Origin: Chitinophaga pinensis
Lineage (GTDB): Bacteria > Bacteroidota > Bacteroidia > Chitinophagales > Chitinophagaceae
Assembly: GCF_007896845.1 (NCBI RefSeq)
Contig: NZ_VOHS01000019.1
Location: 1-64,000 of the forward strand
Direction of reading: 5' to 3'
DNA length: 64,000 nucleotides
The position numbers were made by a program, and so were the translations under genes. The first letter of the stretch is position 1, and every line of letters starts with the position of its first letter. Shown in pieces: positions 18,267 through 26,567 of this stretch. The notes beneath the pieces are model-generated. The model was not told where the DNA came from and searched no databases. It saw nothing but the letters and a program-made list of their open reading frames with translations.

Positions 18267-20660
18267 ATGTCTCCCTGGATCCGAAAACGTAAATGGTGGC
18301 TCATCGCCGCAACACTACTCCTTATACTCTACATCTTTTGCATCCCTTCCCGTCTTTTCACCACCCCGACCTCATTCGTCATCGAAGACAGTAACGGCGA
18401 ACTGCTAAGTGCCACCATCGCCACAGACGGCCAATGGCGATTCCCCGCAGACAAACAGGTGCCTGAAAAATTCGCCGCCTGCATCGTCGCTTACGAAGAC
18501 AAACGTTTCTATCATCACTGGGGCGTAGATATACTGGCACTGGGACGTGCGATCAGGCAGAACCTCAGCAATAAAAAGGTAGTAAGCGGCGGCAGCACAC
18601 TCACCATGCAGGTAATACGCCTGTCCCGCAATAAAGAGCGTAATATCCTCCAGAAGCTGATTGAAGCAGTAATGGCCACCAGAATGGAATTTTCCTATTC
18701 CAAGAAAAGCATCCTGTCATTATATGCAGGTAATGCACCTTTCGGTGGAAACGTCGTAGGACTGGAAGCTGCCTCGTGGCGATATTATGGCCGTAGTGCC
18801 ACGCAATTGTCGTGGGGAGAAACAGCAGCGCTGGCAGTACTACCGAATAGTCCGGCACTGGTACACCCGGGTCGTAACCGGCAGATCTTATTACGCAAAA
18901 GGAATCAGTTGCTGGAAAGGTTATGGCACAATGAAACGATTGACAGTACAACGTGTCAACTGGCGAAACTGGAGCCATTACCCGATCAGCCGAAAGCATT
19001 ACCACAAGATGCACCACATTTGCTGGATCGCTTCCGTAGAGACTATCCTGCACAAAAGGCAAGGGATGAAAAGGCGGTGACACGTATCCAGACGACACTG
19101 GATGCAGCACTTCAGCGGAATGTCAGCAACATAGTAGAACGGTATCATAGTGTGTATAAAGCCAATGGAATTAACAACGCGGCAGCTGTCGTGCTGGATG
19201 TAGAAACCGGTGATGCACTGGCTTATGTAGGCAATATTTATCATCCCGAAGATCCGGAAACAGAAAGTCATGTTGATATTATTCAGGCGCCCCGCAGTCC
19301 GGGGAGTACCCTGAAACCGATTCTGTATGCGGCGATGCTGACAGATGGGATCATCCTGCCACACTCGCTGGTACCCGATATTCCCACACAGATAGCCGGG
19401 TATACTCCACAAAACTTTAATCTGGGCTATGATGGTGCTGTACCAGCCAGTAAAGCTCTGGCCCGTTCATTAAACATACCGGCGGTGAGAATGCTGCAAC
19501 AATACCGGTATGAAAGAATGCACGCATTGCTAAAGAAGCTGGGTATTACTACATTGAATCAACCACCGGACCACTATGGTCTGTCACTGATATTGGGCGG
19601 AGGGGAATCTACCCTTTGGGAAATGACAGGCATGTATGCCAGTCTGGCCCGTACATTACTGCATCTTGAGCAATATAATGGCAAATATGATGCAGATGAT
19701 ATACATCCGCCTAACTATCATAAAGATGCGAAGCTGGTATCAAAATCTGCACCTTCTGCCACGGGTGTATTGGATGCCGGAGCTATCTGGTATACTTTTC
19801 AGGCAATGGAAGAGGTAATGCGTCCGGGAGAAGAGATGTTATGGCAACAGTTCTCTTCTTCACAACGCATTGCGTGGAAGACAGGTACCAGTTTTGGTTT
19901 CAGGGATGGATGGGCAATCGGTGTGACGCCGCAATACATTGTAGGGGTATGGGTTGGTAATGCCGATGGAGAGGGAAGACCCGGGCTGGTTGGAGTATCT
20001 ACTGCTGCGCCGGTCATGTTCGATGTATTCAGGTTGTTACACACCGGTAGTTGGTTTAATACCCCTTATGACAAGCTGAAGAAGATTGAAGTATGCCGGC
20101 AAAGCGGCTACAGGGCCAGTGATCTTTGTCCGGAGAAAGACTCTATCGCCGTTCCTGTCAACGGTCTCCGTTCAGGACTTTGCCCTTATCATCAGCTTAT
20201 ACACCTCGATCATAGCGGTCAGTGGCGTGTTACGGCTGATTGCGAATCTCCATCTCAGATGAAACACGTGCCTTGGTTCATACTGCCACCTGCACAGGAA
20301 TTTTACTATCGGAGCAAGCATAACTATCTGCCGTTACCTCCTTATAAACAGGAATGTCTGGCTACACTCAATCAGGATAAAGCACCGATGGAGGTGATCT
20401 ATCCAAGACCGAATGCGCGCATTTATGTTCCGATAGAGATAGACGGGAAACCGGGAGAGGCGATATTCACGGCTACCCATCGCAATACGACAGAGAAGAT
20501 CTTCTGGCATATGGATGATAGCTATCTTGGTACTACACAGGAATTCCATCAGATGGCATTACATCCACCGGAAGGTAAGCACACCCTTACGCTTGTTGAT
20601 GAGCAGGGCGTGCAGGTACGTGTACCATTTGAAATATTGGCAAAGAAAAGTGAAGACTAA
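18267..20660 (+). CDS. pbpC: Penicillin-binding protein 1C
   Basis: A 797-aa bifunctional peptidoglycan synthase. It has an N-terminal membrane anchor (about 12-30) and a GT51 glycosyltransferase with EDKRFYHHWGVD, GGSTLTMQ and the catalytic glutamate in YEDKRF. The transpeptidase has S347-T-L-K350 (in RSPGSTLKP) and K538-T-G. It ends with the PBP 1C-specific C-terminal domain (about 700-795). The GT51 motifs are complete. The upstream alpha-2-macroglobulin gene confirms the PbpC assignment over PBP 1A. It converges with rarA with only 6 bp between, and no terminator is seen there. Confidence 0.94.
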   Translation: MSPWIRKRKWWLIAATLLLILYIFCIPSRLFTTPTSFVIEDSNGELLSATIATDGQWRFPADKQVPEKFAACIVAYEDKRFYHHWGVDILALGRAIRQNLSNKKVVSGGSTLTMQVIRLSRNKERNILQKLIEAVMATRMEFSYSKKSILSLYAGNAPFGGNVVGLEAASWRYYGRSATQLSWGETAALAVLPNSPALVHPGRNRQILLRKRNQLLERLWHNETIDSTTCQLAKLEPLPDQPKALPQDAPHLLDRFRRDYPAQKARDEKAVTRIQTTLDAALQRNVSNIVERYHSVYKANGINNAAAVVLDVETGDALAYVGNIYHPEDPETESHVDIIQAPRSPGSTLKPILYAAMLTDGIILPHSLVPDIPTQIAGYTPQNFNLGYDGAVPASKALARSLNIPAVRMLQQYRYERMHALLKKLGITTLNQPPDHYGLSLILGGGESTLWEMTGMYASLARTLLHLEQYNGKYDADDIHPPNYHKDAKLVSKSAPSATGVLDAGAIWYTFQAMEEVMRPGEEMLWQQFSSSQRIAWKTGTSFGFRDGWAIGVTPQYIVGVWVGNADGEGRPGLVGVSTAAPVMFDVFRLLHTGSWFNTPYDKLKKIEVCRQSGYRASDLCPEKDSIAVPVNGLRSGLCPYHQLIHLDHSGQWRVTADCESPSQMKHVPWFILPPAQEFYYRSKHNYLPLPPYKQECLATLNQDKAPMEVIYPRPNARIYVPIEIDGKPGEAIFTATHRNTTEKIFWHMDDSYLGTTQEFHQMALHPPEGKHTLTLVDEQGVQVRVPFEILAKKSED

Positions 20661-20666
20661 AGCAGC

Positions 20667-21926
20667 TCAATAACCGTATTTCTCTTTCCAGAGGCTACGC
20701 AGATGTTTACGCATCTCGTCTTCCCTTGCATTTTTACCCGGATCATAGAGTTTCATGCCTTTGATACGATCGGGCAGGTATTCCTGCTGGGAGAAGTTAT
20801 TCTCGTAATCATGAGAATATTCATAGCCTTTGTGATAGCCCATATCTTTCATCATCTTCGTAGGCGCATTACGGATATGCATTGGTACAGGAAGGTCACC
20901 CGTCTGGGATACAACAGATAATGCGTTGCCGATGGCCATGTAAGATGCGTTACTCTTCGGTGAAGAGGCGAGATAGGTCGTACACTGCGAAAGGATAATT
21001 CTTGCTTCCGGGTAACCGATCATAGTAACTGCCTGAAAGCAGCTGGTAGCCAGCAGCAGGGCATTGGGATTGGCATTACCGATATCTTCAGAAGCAGAGA
21101 TCAACAGGCGGCGGGCAATGAATTTTACATCTTCACCACCTTCTATCATACGCGCCAGATAATATACTGCTGCATTAGGGTCACTCCCTCTGATAGACTT
21201 GATAAATGCAGAAATGATATCGTAGTGCTGTTCACCTGTTTTATCATAGATGGCAACCCGTTGTTGTGCGATGTCCATTACCTTTTGATCAGTAATGACG
21301 ATAGGACGTTCATTTTGGAGCGTGCTGACAACGAGTTCAAAGAGGTTCAGCAATTTTCGCGCATCCCCTCCGGATATATTAAATAAGGCGGTGGTTTCTT
21401 TTAATTCGATTTGTTTACTGCCCAGCCATTCATCCTGTTGCATGGCCTGCTGCAGTAATTGCAATAATTCACGTTCACTCAGCGGTTTGAGTACATATAC
21501 CTGACTGCGTGACAGCAATGCTGAATTCACCTCGAAGGAGGGGTTTTCGGTAGTGGCGCCGATCAGGGTAATGATCCCTTTTTCTACAGCGCCCAGCAAT
21601 GCGTCCTGCTGTGACTTATTAAAACGATGGATCTCATCGATGAATAAGACGGCATATCCTTGTTTACGGGCTATTTCGATCACTTCGCGTACTTCCTTCA
21701 CACCTGCCGCGATAGCGGAGAGGGTATAAAAAGGTACGTCCAGTGTATGGGCTATGATATTGGCAATTGTGGTTTTACCTACACCGGGAGGGCCCCACAG
21801 TATCATTGAAGGAATTCTGCCTTGTTGTAAGGCAGTGCGTAATATACTGTCCTTGCCGGTCAGGTGTTCCTGTCCCACCAGCTCATCCAGGGTCTCGGGT
21901 CTTATACGCTCGGCTAATGGTTCCAT
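20667..21926 (-). CDS. rarA: Replication-associated recombination protein A
   Basis: RarA (MgsA) is a clamp-loader-like AAA+ ATPase that acts at stalled replication forks. The 419-aa protein opens with PLAERIRPETLDELVGQEHL, then Walker A GPPGVGKTT, Walker B FIDEIHRF, sensor 1 GATTENPSFE and the MgsA C-terminal part (GSDPNAAVYYLARMIEGGED, ISASEDIGNANPNAL). The start ATG is supported by MEPLAER. A 37-bp gap separates it from the upstream membrane protein on the same strand. Confidence 0.95.
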   Translation of the reverse strand: MEPLAERIRPETLDELVGQEHLTGKDSILRTALQQGRIPSMILWGPPGVGKTTIANIIAHTLDVPFYTLSAIAAGVKEVREVIEIARKQGYAVLFIDEIHRFNKSQQDALLGAVEKGIITLIGATTENPSFEVNSALLSRSQVYVLKPLSERELLQLLQQAMQQDEWLGSKQIELKETTALFNISGGDARKLLNLFELVVSTLQNERPIVITDQKVMDIAQQRVAIYDKTGEQHYDIISAFIKSIRGSDPNAAVYYLARMIEGGEDVKFIARRLLISASEDIGNANPNALLLATSCFQAVTMIGYPEARIILSQCTTYLASSPKSNASYMAIGNALSVVSQTGDLPVPMHIRNAPTKMMKDMGYHKGYEYSHDYENNFSQQEYLPDRIKGMKLYDPGKNAREDEMRKHLRSLWKEKYGY

Positions 21927-21963
21927 TTGTTGTTATATTAAGGGTTTGGGCTTATGTATCGGA

Positions 21964-22494
21964 TCAGGCGCCAATATCGTCCGGACCTTCATTCTGGTCT
22001 CCGTTCTGGCGATCCCTCCATTGTTTTACATAAAACATTGACAATACAGCATTGCCGACAAGGATAATGCCATATACACTCATAACTACCTGAAAGAAAC
22101 TGAGTGCTGCTTCCATTGTACCAGCCGGGATTGTCTGTTTTTGGAGATCTGCCTGTTCTTTCAGCTGTTTGAATAATACCTCACGTATTTCCGGGTTATT
22201 CAGCATAGATGCCATCAGTACTGACAATAAGCCGACCAGTATAGGGAAGAAGCCCAGTACCTGTACGCCACCGGGTGTGTTTTCCTTTAAAGTGTATGCC
22301 GGATCGTTGAGACTTTTCTGCAGGGCATTCGACAGTATCGCGTGTATCAGCACACCACCGAGGAAGAATATCATAAAGAGCACCGCCGTGTCTCCTGTCT
22401 GCAACATAACGTTCAGGAAGATCAGTACCAATGCGCCGGTCAGGAAGATGCCAATGCCATTTAATATCCTGAATAGTTTAATGCCAAAGTTCAT
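21964..22494 (-). CDS. Four-helix membrane protein, unknown function
   Basis: A 176-aa protein with about four transmembrane segments (near 11-32, 36-56, 78-100 and 130-155) and a polar, acidic C-terminus (DRQNGDQNEGPDD). I recognise no family. It is upstream of rarA on the same strand with a short gap, so the two may be co-transcribed, but nothing links their functions. Confidence 0.7.
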   Translation of the reverse strand: MNFGIKLFRILNGIGIFLTGALVLIFLNVMLQTGDTAVLFMIFFLGGVLIHAILSNALQKSLNDPAYTLKENTPGGVQVLGFFPILVGLLSVLMASMLNNPEIREVLFKQLKEQADLQKQTIPAGTMEAALSFFQVVMSVYGIILVGNAVLSMFYVKQWRDRQNGDQNEGPDDIGA

Positions 22495-22641
22495 GTATGT
22501 GTCCAGTTTTAAAAGACCACAAACCTACTAAAGAGTCGGCAAACCTCCCACAATCATCCTTTCGATCAGACCATTTGTCAAAAAGCGGTAAGGCCGCATG
22601 CGATGTTTTAGCTATATTTAAAAACTAAACCTGTTTATTTT

Positions 22642-24720
22642 ATGAAGAGCACTTACGCTTTGCAACTTCCATTACTGGCAGCTGTCACGCTTATGGCAGC
22701 CTGTAATGGCGGCAACACCACCAAACAAACGCAGGATACAGCAGCTGTAGCAGCAGCAGACACGACCAAAGTCCCCGCTTTCGAAGTAAGTTCCATTGAT
22801 TCAAGCGCTAAACCATGCGAAGATTTCGACCAGTATGTAAACGGCAACTGGAAGAAAAACAACCCCATCCCCTCTACAGAAAGTCGTTGGGGCGCATTTA
22901 ACGTACTGGATAGGGAAAACAAGGAAGTACGTCTGAAAGGCATTATTCTGCCACTTGCAGATCAGAAAGATCTCAAAAAAGGCACTGAAGAGCAGCAGAT
23001 CTCAGATTTCTACCGCTCATTCCTGGACACCGCTACTATCGAGAAACTGGCCGTTACGCCATTACAGCCTTATCTCGATAAGATTAACAGTATCCAGACA
23101 CTGGCAGATTTTGCAAAAGTTTCCGGCGAACTGGAAGCGATCGGTTTACCGGGTGTGATCAACTTTGCTGTTGAAGCAGATGCCCGTAACAGTAAAATGA
23201 ATGCCCTGTATCAGGGACAGGACGGTCTGAGTCTTGGTGAAAAAAGCTATTACGAAAGACCAGACGCCAGCACCAAAGAAGTGCGCGACGAATTCGTAAA
23301 GCACGTTGACAAACAATTTACAGCTGCAGGCTTCAAAGAAGTGGATCCGGGCAAGACCATCCTCGCATTTGAAACCCAGGTGGCTAAATTACAGCTCTCC
23401 AATGTTGAGCTGCGCGATCCGGTAGTGACCTACAACAAAGCACACTACAGCGAATTAAAGAAACTGGCGCCTGATTACGACTGGGATGCGTTCACCAATG
23501 CACAGGGTATAAAATCAGATACCCTGATCATCCAGAACAAGGCATACGTATCCAAAGTATCAGCGTTGCTGAAAAGTACTCCTCCGGAAACGCTCAAAAC
23601 ATGGCTGCGCTGGCAGGTATTGTCTCATTTCGCCGGCTTCCTGAACAAACAGCTGGATGATGAGAACTTCCACTTCTTCGCAACCGTGATGCGTGGTACC
23701 AAACAACAGCGTCCACGTCTGGAACGCGCGATCCGTGCTACAGATGGTATCATGGGTATGCCGCTGGGTAAATTATTCGCTAAGAAATATTTCCCGGAAA
23801 GCTCCAAACAAAAGGTATCAGAAATGATTGAGAATGTACGCGCCGTATATGGTGAACGTATTGACAGTCTGACCTGGATGAGTGCCGCTACCAAAGAAAT
23901 GGCACATAAAAAGCTGGCTTCCTTTACCTACAAGATCGGTTATCCTGATAAATGGAAAGATTATTCCAGCATTGATATCAAACCGGGTAATCTGGTAGAA
24001 AACATCGTTGCTGCAGCACAATATGACCACAAAGAAGCCCTCAACAAGATCGGCAAACCAGTAGACAAGAGCGAATGGGGTATGACACCACAGACCGTAA
24101 ATGCCTACTATAACCCGCTCAATAATGAAGTGGTATTCCCTGCCGGTATCCTCCAGCCGCCATTCTTTAACGCGAATGCAGATGATGCGATCAACTATGG
24201 TGGTATCATTGCGGTGATCGGACATGAATTCACCCACGGTTTTGATGATCAGGGTTCTCAGTTCGATGCGGATGGTAACCTGAAAAACTGGTGGACAGAC
24301 GCTGACCGCAAGAATTTCATGGCACTGGCTAAACGTTATATCAGCTATTTCAACGGTATCGAGGTACAGAAAGGCTTCTATATCAATGGCGCCCTGACCA
24401 TCGGTGAAAACATCGCTGACCTCGGAGGTCTGACACTGGCTTACAGTGCACTGGAAAAATCCCTGAAGGGTAAACCAGAGCCGGCATTGATCGACGGTTT
24501 CAACTGGAAACAGCGTTTCTTCCTTGGTTGGGCTCAGGTATGGCATGCAAATATCACAGATGCCGCCCTGCGTAATCAGATCCAGACCGATCCTCACTCA
24601 CCGGCAAGAGATCGTATCAATGGCCCGCTTCCTCACCTGAAAGCATTTGCTGATGCATGGGGTTGCACACCGGGCAGCAAAATGGTACTGTCTGACGATA
24701 AAAAAGTGGTTATCTGGTAA
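22642..24720 (+). CDS. M13 family metallopeptidase (PepO-like) lipoprotein
   Basis: A 692-aa neprilysin-like zinc endopeptidase that degrades oligopeptides. The signal peptide ends LLAAVTLMAAC (C20 lipobox), so it should be membrane-anchored and face the periplasm or outside. The zinc site is HEFTH at 528-532 with the second glutamate in ENIADLGG, and NAYYNP and WAQVWHANI are the usual M13 substrate-pocket motifs. The start at MKSTYALQL gives the signal peptide. A TATATTTA box about 28 nt upstream resembles the -7 element. It is monocistronic. Confidence 0.93.
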   Translation: MKSTYALQLPLLAAVTLMAACNGGNTTKQTQDTAAVAAADTTKVPAFEVSSIDSSAKPCEDFDQYVNGNWKKNNPIPSTESRWGAFNVLDRENKEVRLKGIILPLADQKDLKKGTEEQQISDFYRSFLDTATIEKLAVTPLQPYLDKINSIQTLADFAKVSGELEAIGLPGVINFAVEADARNSKMNALYQGQDGLSLGEKSYYERPDASTKEVRDEFVKHVDKQFTAAGFKEVDPGKTILAFETQVAKLQLSNVELRDPVVTYNKAHYSELKKLAPDYDWDAFTNAQGIKSDTLIIQNKAYVSKVSALLKSTPPETLKTWLRWQVLSHFAGFLNKQLDDENFHFFATVMRGTKQQRPRLERAIRATDGIMGMPLGKLFAKKYFPESSKQKVSEMIENVRAVYGERIDSLTWMSAATKEMAHKKLASFTYKIGYPDKWKDYSSIDIKPGNLVENIVAAAQYDHKEALNKIGKPVDKSEWGMTPQTVNAYYNPLNNEVVFPAGILQPPFFNANADDAINYGGIIAVIGHEFTHGFDDQGSQFDADGNLKNWWTDADRKNFMALAKRYISYFNGIEVQKGFYINGALTIGENIADLGGLTLAYSALEKSLKGKPEPALIDGFNWKQRFFLGWAQVWHANITDAALRNQIQTDPHSPARDRINGPLPHLKAFADAWGCTPGSKMVLSDDKKVVIW

Positions 24721-24740
24721 TTATAATTACTACACGATAT

Positions 24741-24776
24741 AAAAAGGGGACCGGCTGACAGCCAGGTCCCCTTTTT
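24741..24776 (+). terminator. Terminator after M13 peptidase
   Basis: AAAAAGGGGACC (24741-24752) pairs with GGTCCCCTTTTT (24765-24776). Confidence 0.9.
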
Positions 24777-24854
24777 ATTTTCCATGCGGACAAATAGACG
24801 TAAACCGATCATCATTCTCCGGGATTTGTACAATGTATTCTATTCATTATGCCT

Positions 24855-24862
24855 TAAATTTG
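24855..24862 (+). promoter_or_regulatory. -7 box deciding the start at 24895
   Basis: TAAATTTG matches TAnnTTTG. Transcription from it would begin near 24868, downstream of the ATG at 24784, so the ATG at 24895 is the better start for the following small gene. Confidence 0.5.
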
Positions 24863-24894
24863 TACATTATTCACCGGAATTAATCTTTGAACCA

Positions 24895-25128
24895 ATGACC
24901 GGCCTTTTAAAACAATACCGCACAGAAATTCGTAATATATTCATTATCGCCCTGTTGGCGTTAATTGTTCCTTATTTACCCAAAGTTTCAGCTTTCCTGC
25001 TGACAACTGCTACCGGGTCCATCATTACTTTAAGTCTGGCAGGCACACTGGTACTTGCCTTCACGCTTAAGATATACTTCCGCATATTAGTGATGCGTAT
25101 CAATAAAGACAACGAGGCTGCTGCCTGA
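24895..25128 (+). CDS. Small membrane protein, unknown function
   Basis: Seventy-seven residues from the ATG at 24895 (MTGLLKQYRTEIRN). Two hydrophobic segments (about 14-30 and 38-62) are followed by a short charged tail. An in-frame ATG at 24784 would add 37 residues but precedes the likely promoter. No family is recognised. It lies 20 bp upstream of a YHS-domain lipoprotein gene and probably shares its transcript. Confidence 0.6.
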   Translation: MTGLLKQYRTEIRNIFIIALLALIVPYLPKVSAFLLTTATGSIITLSLAGTLVLAFTLKIYFRILVMRINKDNEAAA

Positions 25129-25148
25129 TTCCTTTAACCGCTAACAAT

Positions 25149-25460
25149 ATGACGATGAAGCAATTACTCAATGCATCCTATATACTGCTGCTTGCAACCT
25201 TTATGACTGCGTGTGGCAACTCCGGCACACAACACTCCGCCACTACTGATTCTGTCACTACACATGCTGAGGAACATGCACCGGCTGAAAATGCAGTTGT
25301 TGCCGGTAAATTACCGGATCCTGTATGTGGCATGCCTTATGATACCATGTACAAGGAGTGGAGTGTATATAAAACGGATACCTTACATTTCTGTTCTCCT
25401 ACCTGTAAACGTGTATTTGAAAAGAATCCGGAGAAATACGCAGGTAAGTTAGGTCTATAA
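25149..25460 (+). CDS. YHS-domain lipoprotein
   Basis: A 103-aa lipoprotein (LLATFMTAC, C22) with a spacer rich in His, Thr and Glu and then a YHS/TRASH-type metal-binding module: DPVCGMPYD and FCSPTCKRVFEKNPEKYAGKL. Such modules bind copper or other soft metals in copper-handling proteins. It probably acts as a small periplasmic or envelope metal-binding protein. No copper ATPase or regulator is adjacent. Confidence 0.8.
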   Translation: MTMKQLLNASYILLLATFMTACGNSGTQHSATTDSVTTHAEEHAPAENAVVAGKLPDPVCGMPYDTMYKEWSVYKTDTLHFCSPTCKRVFEKNPEKYAGKLGL

Positions 25461-25539
25461 TCGACCATCGACCTTTTTTTATCTTTCACCCCATGTAACT
25501 TAGTAGAATTTTTTGCGTTCTAATTACAAACTCCTATGC

Positions 25540-25947
25540 ATGAGATCACTATTAACCAGCTTGCTGCTACTCATGTTATTTTGCAGCTGCGAGAAAAATG
25601 ACATAGAGGCTACGCCCTCAATAGATGTTACCGGATCCTGGCAGTTATCCCAGCAGTTATCCATGCCGGATACTACATGGGAATCAATAGGACCGAAGGA
25701 TTCCGCGTATTATATATTTAGCCGGAACGGACAATTCGTCTTTGATGCTAAAACATATCATCTCAGCGGAACATATAAAGTAATTCCCGCCGGCGGTAAG
25801 GTCAATCTGATCATCACCGGCAAAGATTCTGTGACCCAATACCTTCAGGTAGAACGGCTTACAGACAACAGCATCAGAGTTGATGACTGGCTGATAGGTG
25901 TCACCAAAGAACAGGTGAGCCGCAAATTCATCCTCATCCACAAATAA
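25540..25947 (+). CDS. Lipocalin-like lipoprotein
   Basis: A 135-aa lipoprotein starting at the ATG at 25540 (MRSLLTSLLLLMLFCSC), with the lipobox cysteine in CSCEKN. The mature part has GSWQLSQQL, a YYIFSRNGQFVFD strand and a Lys-Val-rich beta pattern, typical of the lipocalin-like single-domain lipoproteins common in Bacteroidota. No ligand can be inferred. A longer frame begins at a TTG at 25513 but would spoil the signal peptide. Confidence 0.7.
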   Translation: MRSLLTSLLLLMLFCSCEKNDIEATPSIDVTGSWQLSQQLSMPDTTWESIGPKDSAYYIFSRNGQFVFDAKTYHLSGTYKVIPAGGKVNLIITGKDSVTQYLQVERLTDNSIRVDDWLIGVTKEQVSRKFILIHK

Positions 25948-25971
25948 ATCATTCATAAGCAATAAAGACAT

Positions 25972-25999
25972 AAAAAAGTCCCGGGATAATTCCCGGGAC
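25972..25999 (-). terminator. Hairpin, terminator-like on minus strand
   Basis: GTCCCGGGA (25978-25986) pairs with TCCCGGGAC (25991-25999) around TAAT. The A-run lies on the left, so it is terminator-like for leftward transcripts, but it also follows the plus-strand lipoprotein gene. Confidence 0.55.
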
Positions 26000-26518
26000 G
26001 TTCGATTAAAACAGCTTATGAAAATCTACGCTTACGTTCAAATTATATTGTAAAATTACCCGCCCTGTATTACTGCATTGTTACGCCTACATTATCTGCG
26101 TATTAACAATTGAACCGGGAAGAGTACTTATCTGAGAATGCTAAAACAGATCCCCGTACACCACTATTAAGGCTCCCCGTCACTACCATCTCTATCAGAT
26201 AAAGATCAATCCTGCAAATAATAAGTCTATCAGCCTGATAACTATACCGTCTGTCTTATAATTTGCTGCCTGTACTATCGCCTGCAAAGCATTTACTAAC
26301 ACTACACCTTATTCCCCATGCATGCCGGCATTTTATCCCAATCCTGTTGCTGACTGCCCGACAAGCACCTGACACGATAATTAGCCCCAAACCAGTCACC
26401 TCCGTATTTCCGGGTTATACTATGATCATCCGGTAATGTCCGCTGATATTGCCCCCTGTTACTGCCCATTGGAGGCCATTTCAACCTCATTTCCTGATTC
26501 CTCTGAAACCTATAGCAC

Positions 26519-26555
26519 AAAAAAAAGCCGGGCTTAATAAAGCCCGGCTTTTTTT
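26519..26555 (-). terminator. Terminator of the Oar-like receptor
   Basis: AAGCCGGGCTT (26525-26535) pairs with AAGCCCGGCTT (26540-26550), flanked by A and T runs on both sides, directly behind the minus-strand receptor stop codon. Confidence 0.9.
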
Positions 26556-26567
26556 GCGCTATAGATT

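Larger units (their letters stand above)
25948..26567. other. 620-bp intergenic region without genes
   Basis: Two hairpins bound the region (25978-25999 and 26519-26555). Between them I see no supported gene; the minus-strand frame 26302-26520 has no signal peptide, motif or domain. The sequence is mixed and AT-rich, with no clear repeat. Confidence 0.5.

Noticed and set aside
17931..18304. Two minus-strand frames in the C-rich spacer
   Set aside because: The Gly/Trp-rich low-complexity translations come from base bias and repeats, not from a protein.
26302..26520. A 72-codon minus-strand frame before the receptor terminator
   Set aside because: It has no motif and abuts a terminator; nothing supports expression.
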